A stretch of 64,000 bases of DNA from NCBI RefSeq assembly GCF_003815975.1, contig NZ_CP033932.1:2709501-2773500 (forward strand), written 5' to 3'. The translations under genes and the position numbers were made by a program. This document shows, one piece after another, positions 16,415 through 26,275 of this stretch. Below the pieces are notes generated by a model. The model worked only from the letters and a program-made list of their open reading frames with translations, had not been told where the DNA came from and did not search any database. The stretch comes from Chryseobacterium bernardetii. GTDB lineage: Bacteria > Bacteroidota > Bacteroidia > Flavobacteriales > Weeksellaceae. The first letter of the stretch is position 1; each line of letters starts with the position of its first letter.

Positions 16415-19400
16415 GTGGAAAATTCCAAACAGATTTTTCAGACTAACAGCAAAAAACGCTGGAAAAGTGTCCAATGGAGCAGCCGCTTCTTTATTTTTAT
16501 TGCGGTGCTCCTGTTTTTGGCTTTGGGTCTGATGATGGCCGTGGACAGAAGTCCGAAAATACCTTTTAAAGAAGACTATAAAGCTGTTATTACAGCCAAT
16601 AAGCCTTATCTTCAGGAAAACAAAATCTCTAAAGAATATAAAGGGTTCAGAAGTTTTATTTCTGAAAAAACAATGCATACCAATCTTTCCAAGATCGAAA
16701 AAGCAAGAGCGGAAAGACTTAAAAATCAAAACAGAAGCTGGGCACAGTTTCCGGGTGGAATCCGTTCTGCCTTCTATGTGGCTTGGGATCCACAGTCCCT
16801 GATGTCTTTGAAGCGAAACATCAGACACATTAATCTTGTGTTTCCTGAATGGTTTTTCCTTGATCCTAAATCAGGAGATCTGAAAACCAATGTTGACCCT
16901 GAAGGCTATAAAATAATCAAAAGAACAGGGGTAGCAGCCATGCCTATTCTGAGTAATAACTCTAACCAGGAATTCCGTTCCGAAGGACTTGGTAAAGTCC
17001 TGAATGATCCTCAAAAAAGAACTGCTCTTATCCAAAAACTGACTCAGCAGTGTCTGAAATACCATTTTAAAGGGATCAATATCGACTTTGAAGATATGAA
17101 CCTGAATTCTGATGAGAACCTGATTGCTTTTATGAAAGAGCTTTCAGGAACATTCAGACAGAACCAGCTGCTGGTAACAATGGATATTATGACGGATAAT
17201 GATGATTATAATGTCCCAAGATTAGATCCGTATGTGGATTACTTTGTTTTGATGGCTTATGATGAATATTCCGCAAGCAGCGATGCAGGGCCTGTTTCTT
17301 CACAAAAATGGATTGAAGCCCAGACTGGAAAAATAGTGAAGCAAACTTCTCCTCATAAAATTATTCTGGGGTTGGGGGCTTACGGATACGACTGGAGCTC
17401 CAATAAGGATGATAACACTTCCGTAACATATATGCAGGCCATTACTAAAGCCAGTGCCAGTAAGGCTGTAATTGACTTTAATGACAATACTTTTAACCTG
17501 AATTATTCTTATACAGACTCTAAAAGTAACACCCACACCGTATTTTTTAATGATGCTGCTTCCATTTTTAACACCATGCGTTTTTCATCCGAATATCCAT
17601 TAGCAGGAACAGCACTTTGGAGATTAGGAAGCGAAGACAGCAGGATCTGGAACTTTTATGATAAGGATCTTACCTTCGCAGGACTCTCCAAACTGAATCT
17701 GAAAACACTGGAGAATGTAAAAGGACAGACCATGGTAGACTACATCGGAGACGGGGAAGTTCTTGATGTTTTGAATACTCCTCATGACGGAAAAATTGCA
17801 CTGGAAATAGACCCGAAAGAAAAAATTATAACAGATGAAAATTATGTAACCTATCCAAGTTCCTATGAAGTAAAAAAATATGGAAGTGCCCCTCAAAAGG
17901 AACTGGTACTTACATTTGATGACGGACCGGATGAAACCTACACTCCCCAGATATTAGATGTATTGTCCAAATACCATGTTCCTGCAGCGTTCTTTTTAGT
18001 TGGCTTAAATGCAGAGAAGAATCTTCCGCTGGTAAAAAGAATCTACCGTGAAGGTCATGAAATAGGAAATCACACCTTTACCCATGAAAATGTAGCGAAA
18101 GTAAGCCCGGAAAGAGCTTTGCTTGAACTGAAACTCACAAGACTTCTGATAGAATGTGTAACAGGACACAGCACCATTCTTTTCCGTGCTCCTTATAACG
18201 CAGACTCTGAGCCTACCACTTCGGAAGAGATTATTCCGGTGGCACTGGCAAGACAGCAGAATTATCTGGATATCGGTGAAAATATTGATCCTGAAGACTG
18301 GCAGCCTGGAATAAAAGCAGATGAAATCATAAAACGTGTAATGGATGGAATCAAAAAGGAAAGAGGAAATATCATATTGCTTCACGATGCCGGTGGCGAT
18401 ACAAGAGAAGAAACCGTAAAAGCGCTGAAGATCTTAATTCCAACTCTTCAGAAACAAGGGTATCATTTTACTAACCTGACCAATATTCTGCATAAAAGCA
18501 GAAATGAGCTGATGCCTGAAGTTCCTAAGACCAGATCTTATTATATCATGCAGCTCAATTTAGTACTGGCAACCGTGATCTATGGAGTGAGTCACTTTTT
18601 GGTGGCTTTGTTTACCATTTTCATTGTACTGGGGCTGATAAGATTATTGTTGATGGCTTACTGGGCTTTCAAAGAAAGAAGAAAAGAAAAAAAACTGGGT
18701 GAATTTCCACTTTTGGCATCTTATCCAAAAGTGTCTATCATTGTACCAGCTTATAATGAGGAAGTGAATATTGTCTCCTCACTGAACAATCTGCTGAAAC
18801 AAACCTATCCTAATTTTAACATCATCATGGTGGATGACGGAAGTAAAGATTCAACCTATGAAAAGGCTAAAAAAGCATTTCCCAATCATCCTAAACTTGA
18901 AATATTCACCAAAACAAATGGTGGTAAAGCTACAGCTTTAAATTTTGGAATTTCACAGACTGATGCTGAATATGTAGTGTGTATAGATGCAGATACCAAA
19001 CTGCAGCAGGACGCAGTGAAATACCTGATTGCAAGATTCCTGAATGCTGGTTCAGAAGAAAAGATAGCTGCAGTAGCAGGAAATGTAAAAGTAGGAAATA
19101 CCGTAAACTGGCTCACCAAATGGCAGGCAATAGAATATACAACCAGTCAGAATTTTGACAGACTGGCCTATGCAAACATCAATGCAATTACAGTTATTCC
19201 GGGTGCTATTGGTGCATTTAGCAGATCTGTAGTTCTGGAAGTAGGTGGCTATTCATCAGATACTCTTGCTGAAGATTGTGATATTACAGTGAAAATTCTG
19301 AAAGCAGGTTATACTGTTGCCAATGAAAACAGAGCTATTGCCGTAACAGAAGCTCCGGAAACCGTAAAACAGTTCCTGAAACAACGTTTCCGCTGGACGT

Positions 19401-19813
19401 ACGGAATCATGCAGATGTTCTGGAAACAGAGACAAACCTTCCTTAACCCCAAATATAAAGGATTGGGGCTTTGGGCCATGCCGAATATTTTATTGTTCCA
19501 ATACATTATTCCATTCTTCTCTCCATTGGCAGATGTGATTATGTTTTTTGGAATTGTATCAGGGAATGGAAGTAAAATATTCAGCTATTATCTGATCTTT
19601 CTTCTGGTAGATGCATCACTGGCTTTGGTAGCATTCATTATGCAACGGGAAAAATTAATAAATCTGTTCTATATTATTCCGCAAAGATTTGGATACAGAT
19701 GGTTGATGTATATCGTATTGTTTAAAAGTTTAAGAAAAGCATTGAAAGGCGAAATGCAGTCCTGGGGCTTCCTGAAACGAACAGGAAATGTAAAAGAGAT
19801 CGTAACATCTTAA
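16415..19813 (+). CDS. Three-domain polysaccharide enzyme: GH18, NodB deacetylase and family 2 glycosyltransferase
   Basis: An 1132-residue membrane protein, GTG start. A membrane helix near residues 20-42 precedes a GH18 chitinase-like domain (about 105-430) with motif GINIDFED, acid residue E226. A NodB deacetylase domain (about 490-690) has the metal-site TFDDGPD (D502, D503), GNHTFTHEN (H553, H557) and LLHDAGGDTREE. Another helix follows (about 705-740), then a processive GT2 domain: VSIIVPAYNEE (about 773), DAD (858-860), AEDCD (952-956) and QRFRW (990-994), and C-terminal helices. The set resembles enzymes that polymerise, deacetylate and trim an N-acetylglucosamine polymer such as PNAG, here on one chain. 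The product is inferred. Confidence 0.92.
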   Translation: MENSKQIFQTNSKKRWKSVQWSSRFFIFIAVLLFLALGLMMAVDRSPKIPFKEDYKAVITANKPYLQENKISKEYKGFRSFISEKTMHTNLSKIEKARAERLKNQNRSWAQFPGGIRSAFYVAWDPQSLMSLKRNIRHINLVFPEWFFLDPKSGDLKTNVDPEGYKIIKRTGVAAMPILSNNSNQEFRSEGLGKVLNDPQKRTALIQKLTQQCLKYHFKGINIDFEDMNLNSDENLIAFMKELSGTFRQNQLLVTMDIMTDNDDYNVPRLDPYVDYFVLMAYDEYSASSDAGPVSSQKWIEAQTGKIVKQTSPHKIILGLGAYGYDWSSNKDDNTSVTYMQAITKASASKAVIDFNDNTFNLNYSYTDSKSNTHTVFFNDAASIFNTMRFSSEYPLAGTALWRLGSEDSRIWNFYDKDLTFAGLSKLNLKTLENVKGQTMVDYIGDGEVLDVLNTPHDGKIALEIDPKEKIITDENYVTYPSSYEVKKYGSAPQKELVLTFDDGPDETYTPQILDVLSKYHVPAAFFLVGLNAEKNLPLVKRIYREGHEIGNHTFTHENVAKVSPERALLELKLTRLLIECVTGHSTILFRAPYNADSEPTTSEEIIPVALARQQNYLDIGENIDPEDWQPGIKADEIIKRVMDGIKKERGNIILLHDAGGDTREETVKALKILIPTLQKQGYHFTNLTNILHKSRNELMPEVPKTRSYYIMQLNLVLATVIYGVSHFLVALFTIFIVLGLIRLLLMAYWAFKERRKEKKLGEFPLLASYPKVSIIVPAYNEEVNIVSSLNNLLKQTYPNFNIIMVDDGSKDSTYEKAKKAFPNHPKLEIFTKTNGGKATALNFGISQTDAEYVVCIDADTKLQQDAVKYLIARFLNAGSEEKIAAVAGNVKVGNTVNWLTKWQAIEYTTSQNFDRLAYANINAITVIPGAIGAFSRSVVLEVGGYSSDTLAEDCDITVKILKAGYTVANENRAIAVTEAPETVKQFLKQRFRWTYGIMQMFWKQRQTFLNPKYKGLGLWAMPNILLFQYIIPFFSPLADVIMFFGIVSGNGSKIFSYYLIFLLVDASLALVAFIMQREKLINLFYIIPQRFGYRWLMYIVLFKSLRKALKGEMQSWGFLKRTGNVKEIVTS

Positions 19814-19825
19814 AGAACGGAGACC

Positions 19826-19887
19826 GGATGATGGTAGCTGGAGGTAATGAAAGTCATAAAGAAAATAACTTCCAGCTTCCATCATCC
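19826..19887. repeat. Long hyphenated inverted repeat
   Basis: Arms of 19 bases at 19826-19844 and 19869-19887 pair at 17 of 19 positions around a 24-base loop; the arm core is GGATGATGG and AGCTGG. It follows the GH18-NodB-GT2 gene. It lacks a T tail, so it may be a dispersed intergenic repeat rather than a classical terminator. Confidence 0.6.
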
Positions 19888-20010
19888 AGCTTCTAACCTT
19901 GCTGAATTATAAATTCCTATTTATACTCTATTGGTATTTGTTTAAATTTGTTTCACAAAAAAGTAACAAATAAGAAATAAATCATACATATTGTATAAAT
20001 TGTTATCATA

Positions 20011-22068
20011 ATGAAAAAACTAACGCTTTCTTTGTTTCTCATAGCAGGGATCTGCTCTCAAAATACAGTGAGTGCACAAGGTACAGCTGCTAAAGTAGCA
20101 GTAAATAACACAGATAAAGGTTTAGACCTTAGCCTAATGGATACATCAGTGCGTCCACAGGATGATTTTTATAATTATGTGAGTGGAACCTGGATGAAAA
20201 CAGCTAAAATTCCAGCTGATAAACCAAGTTGGGGAAGCTTTAATAAATTGAGGGAGGATACGGATAACAATTCCATGACGATCCTGAATTCTCTTTTAAA
20301 AGATAAATTTGCAGAAGGCAGTGAAGGGAAAAAAATCCAGGATCTTTATGCTTCTTACATGAATATGCAGAAGAGAAATGCTGACGGAATTAAACCTATT
20401 CAGGATAATCTGAATAAAATTGATGCCATCAAAAATATGGCTGATCTTCAGAACTATTTAACTTCTGTAACAAAAGAAGGTGAAAACCTTTTCTATGGAT
20501 GGGGAGTATATGCTGATTTAAAGGATTCTAATATGAATGCCGTTTACTTAGGAGATGCAACTCTTGGATTAGGAAGAGACTACTACCAGAAAGTAAATGA
20601 AAAAAATACAGAAGCTATTGCTGAATATCAGAAATATGTAGCTTCTATGTTGAAGGAATTAGGATATAAAAATGCTGATGATGCGGCAAAAAATATCGTT
20701 ACCTATGAAAAAAGTATTGCACAGACGCTTTTAACCAATGAGCAGAGCCGTGATAATACCCTTCAGTATAACCCTCAGACAATGGCTGAGCTTTCAACTT
20801 TGGTAAAAGGGGTAGATCTTCCTGCCTACCTTAAAAAAGTTGGGGTAAATACAGACAGAGTGATTATTGGAGAATTGAACTACTATAAAAACTTCGACAA
20901 ACTGGTAAATGCTCAGAATCTTCCGATCATTAAAGATTATTTAAAATTCCACATGCTTAACGGAAGTGCTTCTTATCTAAGTGAAAAGCTTGGAGACATG
21001 AAGTTCGCTTTCTTCGGAAAATACTTAAATGGGCAGCAGGAGCAAAGAGCATTGAACAAGAGAGGATTCGAATTAATTAACAGAAACTTAGGGGAAGCTT
21101 TCGGTAAACTATATGTTGATAAATACTTCCCGGCTGAAGCTAAAGCCCAGATGGTAGAATTGATTGACTACTTAAAGAAAAGTTTCGTAGTTCATATCAA
21201 CAATTTATCATGGATGTCTGCTACTACAAAGGAAAAAGCACTTAAGAAGCTGAATAAGTTCACAGTAAAAGTAGCTTATCCTGATAAATGGAAAGATTAC
21301 TCAAAATTAGAGATCGTTCCGGAAGCTAAAGGAGGTACATTGTACAGCAACCTGCAGCGTGTTGGTGAATGGCAGTACAACAGAGAATTGGCTAAAATCG
21401 GAAAACCGGTAGACAAAACAGAATGGGGAATGACTCCACAAACTGTAAATGCTTACTACAACCCTGTATATAACGAAATCGTATTCCCTGCAGCCATCCT
21501 TCAGCCGCCTTTCTTCAATCCTAAGGCTGATGCGGCAGTGAACTTCGGAGGAATTGGGGCAGTTATCGGTCATGAAATGAGCCACGGATTTGATGATTCA
21601 GGAGCTCAGTTTGACGCAGACGGTAACTTAGTAGACTGGTGGACTCCGGAAGATAAAGCTAATTTTGAAAAGGCTACAAAAGCTTTAGCAGCTCAATATG
21701 ATAAATATGAGCCTGTAAAAGGAACATTCGTAAATGGTACCTTCACAAACGGTGAAAACATTGCCGACTTAGGTGGAGTGAATATCGCTTATGATGCCCT
21801 TCAAATGTACTTAAAAGATAAAGGGAACCCAGGAAAAATCAGCGGATTCACGCAGGATCAGAGATTCTTCCTAAGCTGGGCAACCGTTTGGAGAACTTTA
21901 TCAAGTGAAAAATATATGATTAACCAGGTGAAGACAGATCCACACTCTCCGGGTTACTTCAGAAGTTTCGGTCCGCTAATTAACGTTGATGCCTTCTACA
22001 AAGCATTCGATGTGAAAAAAGGAGACAAATTATACAAAGCTCCGGAAGACAGAATTAAAATCTGGTAA
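20011..22068 (+). CDS. M13 family zinc metallopeptidase (PepO/neprilysin-like), secreted
   Basis: A 685-residue peptidase with a signal peptide (MKKLTLSLFLIAGICSQNTVSA). The N-terminal PepO domain begins MDTSVRPQDDFYNYVSGTWM. The zinc site is complete: H521-E522-M-S-H525 in VIGHEMSHGFDDSG and E582 in GENIADLGG. The substrate-binding NAYYNP motif and the C-terminal RIKIW complete the family pattern. It cleaves oligopeptides outside the cytoplasm. A close paralogue lies directly downstream; the two share long identical stretches, so tandem duplication is likely. No lipobox, in contrast to the second copy. Confidence 0.96.
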   Translation: MKKLTLSLFLIAGICSQNTVSAQGTAAKVAVNNTDKGLDLSLMDTSVRPQDDFYNYVSGTWMKTAKIPADKPSWGSFNKLREDTDNNSMTILNSLLKDKFAEGSEGKKIQDLYASYMNMQKRNADGIKPIQDNLNKIDAIKNMADLQNYLTSVTKEGENLFYGWGVYADLKDSNMNAVYLGDATLGLGRDYYQKVNEKNTEAIAEYQKYVASMLKELGYKNADDAAKNIVTYEKSIAQTLLTNEQSRDNTLQYNPQTMAELSTLVKGVDLPAYLKKVGVNTDRVIIGELNYYKNFDKLVNAQNLPIIKDYLKFHMLNGSASYLSEKLGDMKFAFFGKYLNGQQEQRALNKRGFELINRNLGEAFGKLYVDKYFPAEAKAQMVELIDYLKKSFVVHINNLSWMSATTKEKALKKLNKFTVKVAYPDKWKDYSKLEIVPEAKGGTLYSNLQRVGEWQYNRELAKIGKPVDKTEWGMTPQTVNAYYNPVYNEIVFPAAILQPPFFNPKADAAVNFGGIGAVIGHEMSHGFDDSGAQFDADGNLVDWWTPEDKANFEKATKALAAQYDKYEPVKGTFVNGTFTNGENIADLGGVNIAYDALQMYLKDKGNPGKISGFTQDQRFFLSWATVWRTLSSEKYMINQVKTDPHSPGYFRSFGPLINVDAFYKAFDVKKGDKLYKAPEDRIKIW

Positions 22069-22076
22069 AATAAACA

Positions 22077-22104
22077 AACTGCTCAGTAATGGGCGGTTTT
22101 TTGT
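22077..22104 (+). terminator. Terminator after the first M13 peptidase gene
   Basis: ACTGC/GCGGT stem around TCAGTAATGG with a long T tail. It is nearly the same hairpin as after lipA. Confidence 0.75.
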
Positions 22105-22215
22105 TTTTTGATGGTAGATAATAGAGAATAGGTCAGAATAGTAAAAAGCCTATTTAACCTGAATCACTTTAAACTCCAAAATCACATTATTCTCATCACT
22201 TATCATTAAAGTTTG

Positions 22216-22223
22216 TATATTTG
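22216..22223 (+). promoter_or_regulatory. -7 element of the second M13 gene
   Basis: TATATTTG, a full match to TAnnTTTG, lies 32 bases before the ATG at 22256. No convincing -33 box. Together with the terminator before it, it shows the two peptidases are separate transcription units. Confidence 0.5.
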
Positions 22224-22255
22224 GTAAGTTTGTGTATAATCAAAAATTATCTTCA

Positions 22256-24352
22256 ATGAAAAAGCTAAATATTGGGATACTTGCCTTTTCGGGTATAGTA
22301 TTGCTTAATTCGTGTGGTGCAGCAAAGACTGCAGGGACAGAGACAAAAACAGAGGCTACAGCTAAAGTTGGAACGCCGGTAAAAGAAGAAATGAAAGAGG
22401 AGGGGATCAATCTATCATATATGGATACAGCTGTACGCCCGCAGGATGACTTTTTTAGCTATGTGAACGGAAACTGGGTGAAAACTACACAGATTCCGTC
22501 AGATAAAGCCAATTGGGGTTCTTTCAATGCTTTGAGAGAAAATGTGGATGACGCTTCATTGGATATTTTGAACAAAATCCTCACTGAAACATATCCTGAA
22601 GGTTCTGAAGGACAGAAAATCCAGAGTCTTTATGCATCTTTTATGGATACAGCCAAAAGAAATGCGGATGGACTGAATCCTATCAAGGCAGATCTGGCAA
22701 AAATTGATGCTATTAAAAACCTTAATGATCTTCAGAAGTACCTCTTAGAAGCTACAAAACTGGGAGATAATTCTTTTTATGGATGGAGAGCAGGAGCAGA
22801 TATGAAAAACTCTAAGATGAATGCCGTGTATCTAGGAGGCCCCGATCTTGGATTAGGAAGAGATTATTATCAGAAAGTAAATGAAGCCAATACCAAAACA
22901 TTAGGGCAATATCAGGCTTATGTAGGAAAATTATTCGGCGTTTTAGGATATAAGAATTCAACTCAGGCAGCACAGAATGTAGTTGATTTTGAAAAACAGC
23001 TGGCGAATTACCTACTGACTTTGGAACAGAACAGAGATGCCAATTTAAGATACAACCCTAAAAATGTTTCTGAATTATCCGGTTTAGTGAAAAACGTAGA
23101 CCTTGCTAAATACCTTAAAGAGGCAGGAGTAAATACAGACAGAGTAATTATAGGAGAACTGAAGTACTACCAGAATATGGATCAGTTCATTACACAGAAA
23201 AATCTACCTTTATTAAAAGACTATCTGAAATATCACCTGATTAACGGGAATGCAAGTAACCTGGATGAGAATCTTGAACAGATCAGATTTGATTTCTATG
23301 CTAAAGATTTACAGGGGCAAAAAGAACAGCGTCCTATGAACAAAAGAGGTTTAACCCTTGTAAACGGTGTTCTTGGTGAAGCTTTCGGGAAATTATATGT
23401 AGAAAAATACTTCACTCCTGAAGCAAAACAACAGATGGAAACCTATATTGATTATCTTTTAAAATCATTTAAAGCCCATATCGATAATATTGATTGGATG
23501 TCTCCTGAGACCAAAGTGAAAGCTCAGGAAAAACTATCCAAGTTTACGGTAAAGATTGCGTATCCTGATAAATGGAAAGATTATAGCCAGCTAAAAGTAG
23601 AATCTCCAAAACAAGGAGGGTCATTATATGCCAACTTACAAAATGTATCCGCTTGGCAATATCAGAGAAATCTGGATAAAGTAGGGAAACCGGTAGATAA
23701 AACAGAATGGGGAATGTCTCCGCAAACAGTGAATGCCTACTATAGTGGATCAAACAACGAAATCGTATTCCCGGCAGCAATCCTTCAGCCTCCTTTCTAC
23801 AACCCTAAGGCTGATGCTGCAGTTAATTTCGGAGGAATTGGTGCAGTAATCGGTCACGAGATCTCTCACGGTTTTGATGACAGTGGTTCCCGTTTCGATG
23901 GTGATGGAAATCTTAACAACTGGTGGACGGATGCTGACCGTAAGAACTTTGATGCAAAAGTGGCTCAGTTAGCCGCTCAGTACAGTGCTTATGAACCCGT
24001 AAAAGGAAGCTTTGTGAATGGAAAATTTACAAGTGGAGAAAATATCGGTGATTTAGGAGGGGTAGCGGTTGCTTACGATGCCCTTCAAATGTACCTTAAA
24101 GATAAAGGAAATCCAGGAAAGATCAGCGGATTCACGCAGGATCAGAGATTCTTTATGAGCTGGGCTACTGTTTGGAGAACAAAAGCAACCAATGAATATA
24201 TGATTAACCAGGTAAAAACAGATCCTCACTCTCCGGGTATGTACAGAGCTTTTGGCCCGCTGGTGAATCAGGATTCATTTATCAAAGCATTTGATATCAA
24301 ACCGGGAGATAAAATGTATAAAGCTCCTGCAGACAGAATAAAAATCTGGTAA
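22256..24352 (+). CDS. M13 family zinc metallopeptidase, lipoprotein
   Basis: A 698-residue paralogue of the preceding peptidase. The start at 22256 gives a lipoprotein signal peptide ending in the lipobox LNSC (MKKLNIGILAFSGIVLLNSC), followed by a short linker rich in T, K and E. The zinc site is intact: H534-E535-I-S-H538 in VIGHEISHGFDDSG and E595 in GENIGDLGG. The NAYYSG loop differs from NAYYNP of the first copy, which could change substrate preference. One copy is soluble and the other anchored to a membrane, so the pair may act in different places on peptides. Confidence 0.95.
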   Translation: MKKLNIGILAFSGIVLLNSCGAAKTAGTETKTEATAKVGTPVKEEMKEEGINLSYMDTAVRPQDDFFSYVNGNWVKTTQIPSDKANWGSFNALRENVDDASLDILNKILTETYPEGSEGQKIQSLYASFMDTAKRNADGLNPIKADLAKIDAIKNLNDLQKYLLEATKLGDNSFYGWRAGADMKNSKMNAVYLGGPDLGLGRDYYQKVNEANTKTLGQYQAYVGKLFGVLGYKNSTQAAQNVVDFEKQLANYLLTLEQNRDANLRYNPKNVSELSGLVKNVDLAKYLKEAGVNTDRVIIGELKYYQNMDQFITQKNLPLLKDYLKYHLINGNASNLDENLEQIRFDFYAKDLQGQKEQRPMNKRGLTLVNGVLGEAFGKLYVEKYFTPEAKQQMETYIDYLLKSFKAHIDNIDWMSPETKVKAQEKLSKFTVKIAYPDKWKDYSQLKVESPKQGGSLYANLQNVSAWQYQRNLDKVGKPVDKTEWGMSPQTVNAYYSGSNNEIVFPAAILQPPFYNPKADAAVNFGGIGAVIGHEISHGFDDSGSRFDGDGNLNNWWTDADRKNFDAKVAQLAAQYSAYEPVKGSFVNGKFTSGENIGDLGGVAVAYDALQMYLKDKGNPGKISGFTQDQRFFMSWATVWRTKATNEYMINQVKTDPHSPGMYRAFGPLVNQDSFIKAFDIKPGDKMYKAPADRIKIW

Positions 24353-24414
24353 ACATTCCAGAAAAATTGTTAGAAAAAGTAAGAATCCATCTCAAATATG
24401 AGGTGGATTCCCTT

Positions 24415-25461
24415 TTAATATGCTTTTTTATAATTCCGGATGACAAACTTTATTCCCGTTTCTATAATATCACCCATGGTTTTGCAATATTTGAAGTTTA
24501 CATCGTAGGTAAGCTTCTGCAAAGCTGTTTTTAGTTCTGTAACATTGGCTTCCGGTGCAATTTCTTCCTTTTTCATAATAGAAATGAGTTCATCAAATCT
24601 GTTTTTACTGCTGGTTACCCTTTTTACAATTTGGGAACGTACTTCCTTGCGATACTGTTCTATAGAATTAGGCTTCAGCTTTTCCAGCACCATCGTAACC
24701 ATTGGATTGTTTTCTTTGAAATACTGGGGAAGATAAACTTTCAGATTTCCTTCATAGCTTTGCTGATCAAAATCGATGGGGCGGATCCTGTAAATAACCT
24801 GGTCAAAATCATGAATTGGTATAACAACATAATTATAAGAACGCATATCACCCAGTAATCCAATAAGACAGCGTTCATTGAACTTCACAAATTCTTTGGA
24901 AATCTGTGCCTTTTCCAGCTCTGTACAGTTAGGCATGTGTTTCTCAATAAATACATCTCCGGGAATTCCTAAAATATGTTCTTCTATTAAAGTGTTTTTG
25001 TAAATCAGAAAGTTAATCCGGTTGGGAGAAAGAAGGTCTTCAAGCTCCAGCCCATAGATGCGGGAAGCGTCGGCCTGTTTAATATAAAAGTTGGTATAAT
25101 TGTCATTCAGAATATTCCTTACCCGGATTCGGAAAGGTTTAGAGTTACCGAAAGTACAGAAATCGATAGTATCCACAGTGAGATAAGGCAGAGTAGCTTC
25201 ATCTCCGTCAGAATGAAGAAGGGTGTAGATTTTATTTAAATTAGCCTCTATTTCTTTAAACTCAAATTCAGGATACATCACACCAAGCCATAAAGTATCT
25301 TTACCCTCTTTATCAAGAATACTCACACTGTCACTGAATCTTAGCAGATCTTCATACAGAAACTGGATCTTAGTGGTTCTGTTATGTTTTTCCAGATACT
25401 GCTGTAATGCTTCTGAAACAGGATATATGGGTTTTCTGAACGCGATCTTTACATCTTTCAT
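24415..25461 (-). CDS. Unknown protein with a phosphotransferase-like signature, divergent from tssB
   Basis: A 348-residue protein with no signal peptide. I do not recognise a named family. Residues 204-214 read GDMRSYNYVVI, the D...N spacing (D205, N210) of the catalytic loop of aminoglycoside-phosphotransferase and protein-kinase folds, and 228-232 read PIDFD, which fits the metal-binding DFD/DFG position. Upstream, FYIKQAD and EEHILGIPGD could be the lysine strand and a helix residue of an N-lobe. So a kinase-like fold is plausible. It is divergent from the T6SS sheath genes and shares their 347-base upstream region. Function and link to T6SS are inference. Confidence 0.6.
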   Translation of the reverse strand: MKDVKIAFRKPIYPVSEALQQYLEKHNRTTKIQFLYEDLLRFSDSVSILDKEGKDTLWLGVMYPEFEFKEIEANLNKIYTLLHSDGDEATLPYLTVDTIDFCTFGNSKPFRIRVRNILNDNYTNFYIKQADASRIYGLELEDLLSPNRINFLIYKNTLIEEHILGIPGDVFIEKHMPNCTELEKAQISKEFVKFNERCLIGLLGDMRSYNYVVIPIHDFDQVIYRIRPIDFDQQSYEGNLKVYLPQYFKENNPMVTMVLEKLKPNSIEQYRKEVRSQIVKRVTSSKNRFDELISIMKKEEIAPEANVTELKTALQKLTYDVNFKYCKTMGDIIETGIKFVIRNYKKAY

Positions 25462-25808
25462 TGTTTGTGTTTACTTTATTTAAATATAAAGAATATTTTT
25501 CCTCACATCACAGAAATCTTATTTAACACATGGCAGTTTTTTTATAAACTGAAAGCCAGGATTTTATTTTATCTTTCTATGGTTGGTTTTATTATTTTTT
25601 TTCATAGCTTAGTGATATCGTAAAATAGTGATTTTATGCTAAATAAATACAAATAAATTTAAATAATTTAAGAAAAATCTTGACAAAATTTTGTATGTTA
25701 CAGTTTTTTTTTAAATTTAAACCTTGGATTTGTAATTTATAAGATCCATGTATAAATTGCTAAAAGACAGATCCAAACCAAAATAGTAAATCTCAAAATA
25801 ATAATAAT
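25462..25808. other. 347-base AT-rich divergent region upstream of tssB
   Basis: No gene is visible. It contains the perfect 12-base palindrome ACAAAATTTTGT (25683-25694) and several A/T runs. No confident -7 element was found for either side. Confidence 0.5.
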
Positions 25809-26255
25809 ATGGCAATGTTTAATTATGGTGTTGGCGGAAACGAAGTAAAAGTAGACGCTAATGAAGCTATTCAGGAAATACAGGAAAATAAATCACTGAT
25901 AGTAAGCCAGCTTACAACAGAAGAATCTTATACCCCTGAAATTGTAACAGGATTAAAAACAGTAGAAGATGTGTTCAAACACTTCCAGCCTTCTGTGTCG
26001 GTACAGCATGAAACAGAAGATGGAGGAGTAGTTGATGAAGAATTCCGTTTTCAGAATCTTGGAGACTTTACTCCTAAAAGCCTTACTCAGAAATCTGACT
26101 ATCTTCAGCAGCTGAGCATGGAGCAGGAGCAGTACAACAAAATTGTACGTCAGTTGAAAACCAATAAAATTCTTCGTAATATGCTGGAGAACGACCAAAC
26201 CAGAGCGGCGTTCATTGAAGTATTGAAAGAAGTAGCACAAGAACTTGAAAAATAA
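25809..26255 (+). CDS. tssB: Type VI secretion system sheath small subunit
   Basis: A 148-residue cytoplasmic protein. It starts MAMFNYGVGGNEVKVDANEA and contains EIVTGLKTVEDVFKHFQPSV, EEFRFQNLGDFTPKSL and a C-terminal ILRNMLENDQTRAAFIEVLK, matching the Bacteroidetes (subtype iii) TssB. With TssC it polymerises into the contractile sheath that propels the Hcp tube. The GDF motif in NLGDFTP is shared with other TssB proteins. tssC follows after 20 bases, the usual pair. Confidence 0.93.
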   Translation: MAMFNYGVGGNEVKVDANEAIQEIQENKSLIVSQLTTEESYTPEIVTGLKTVEDVFKHFQPSVSVQHETEDGGVVDEEFRFQNLGDFTPKSLTQKSDYLQQLSMEQEQYNKIVRQLKTNKILRNMLENDQTRAAFIEVLKEVAQELEK

Positions 26256-26275
26256 TTAAAGACTTACATTAAATC

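Noticed and set aside
16400..16828. Minus-strand frame overlapping the start of the GH18-NodB-GT2 gene
   Set aside because: Shadow frame of a gene with strong domain motifs; the translation is low in structure.
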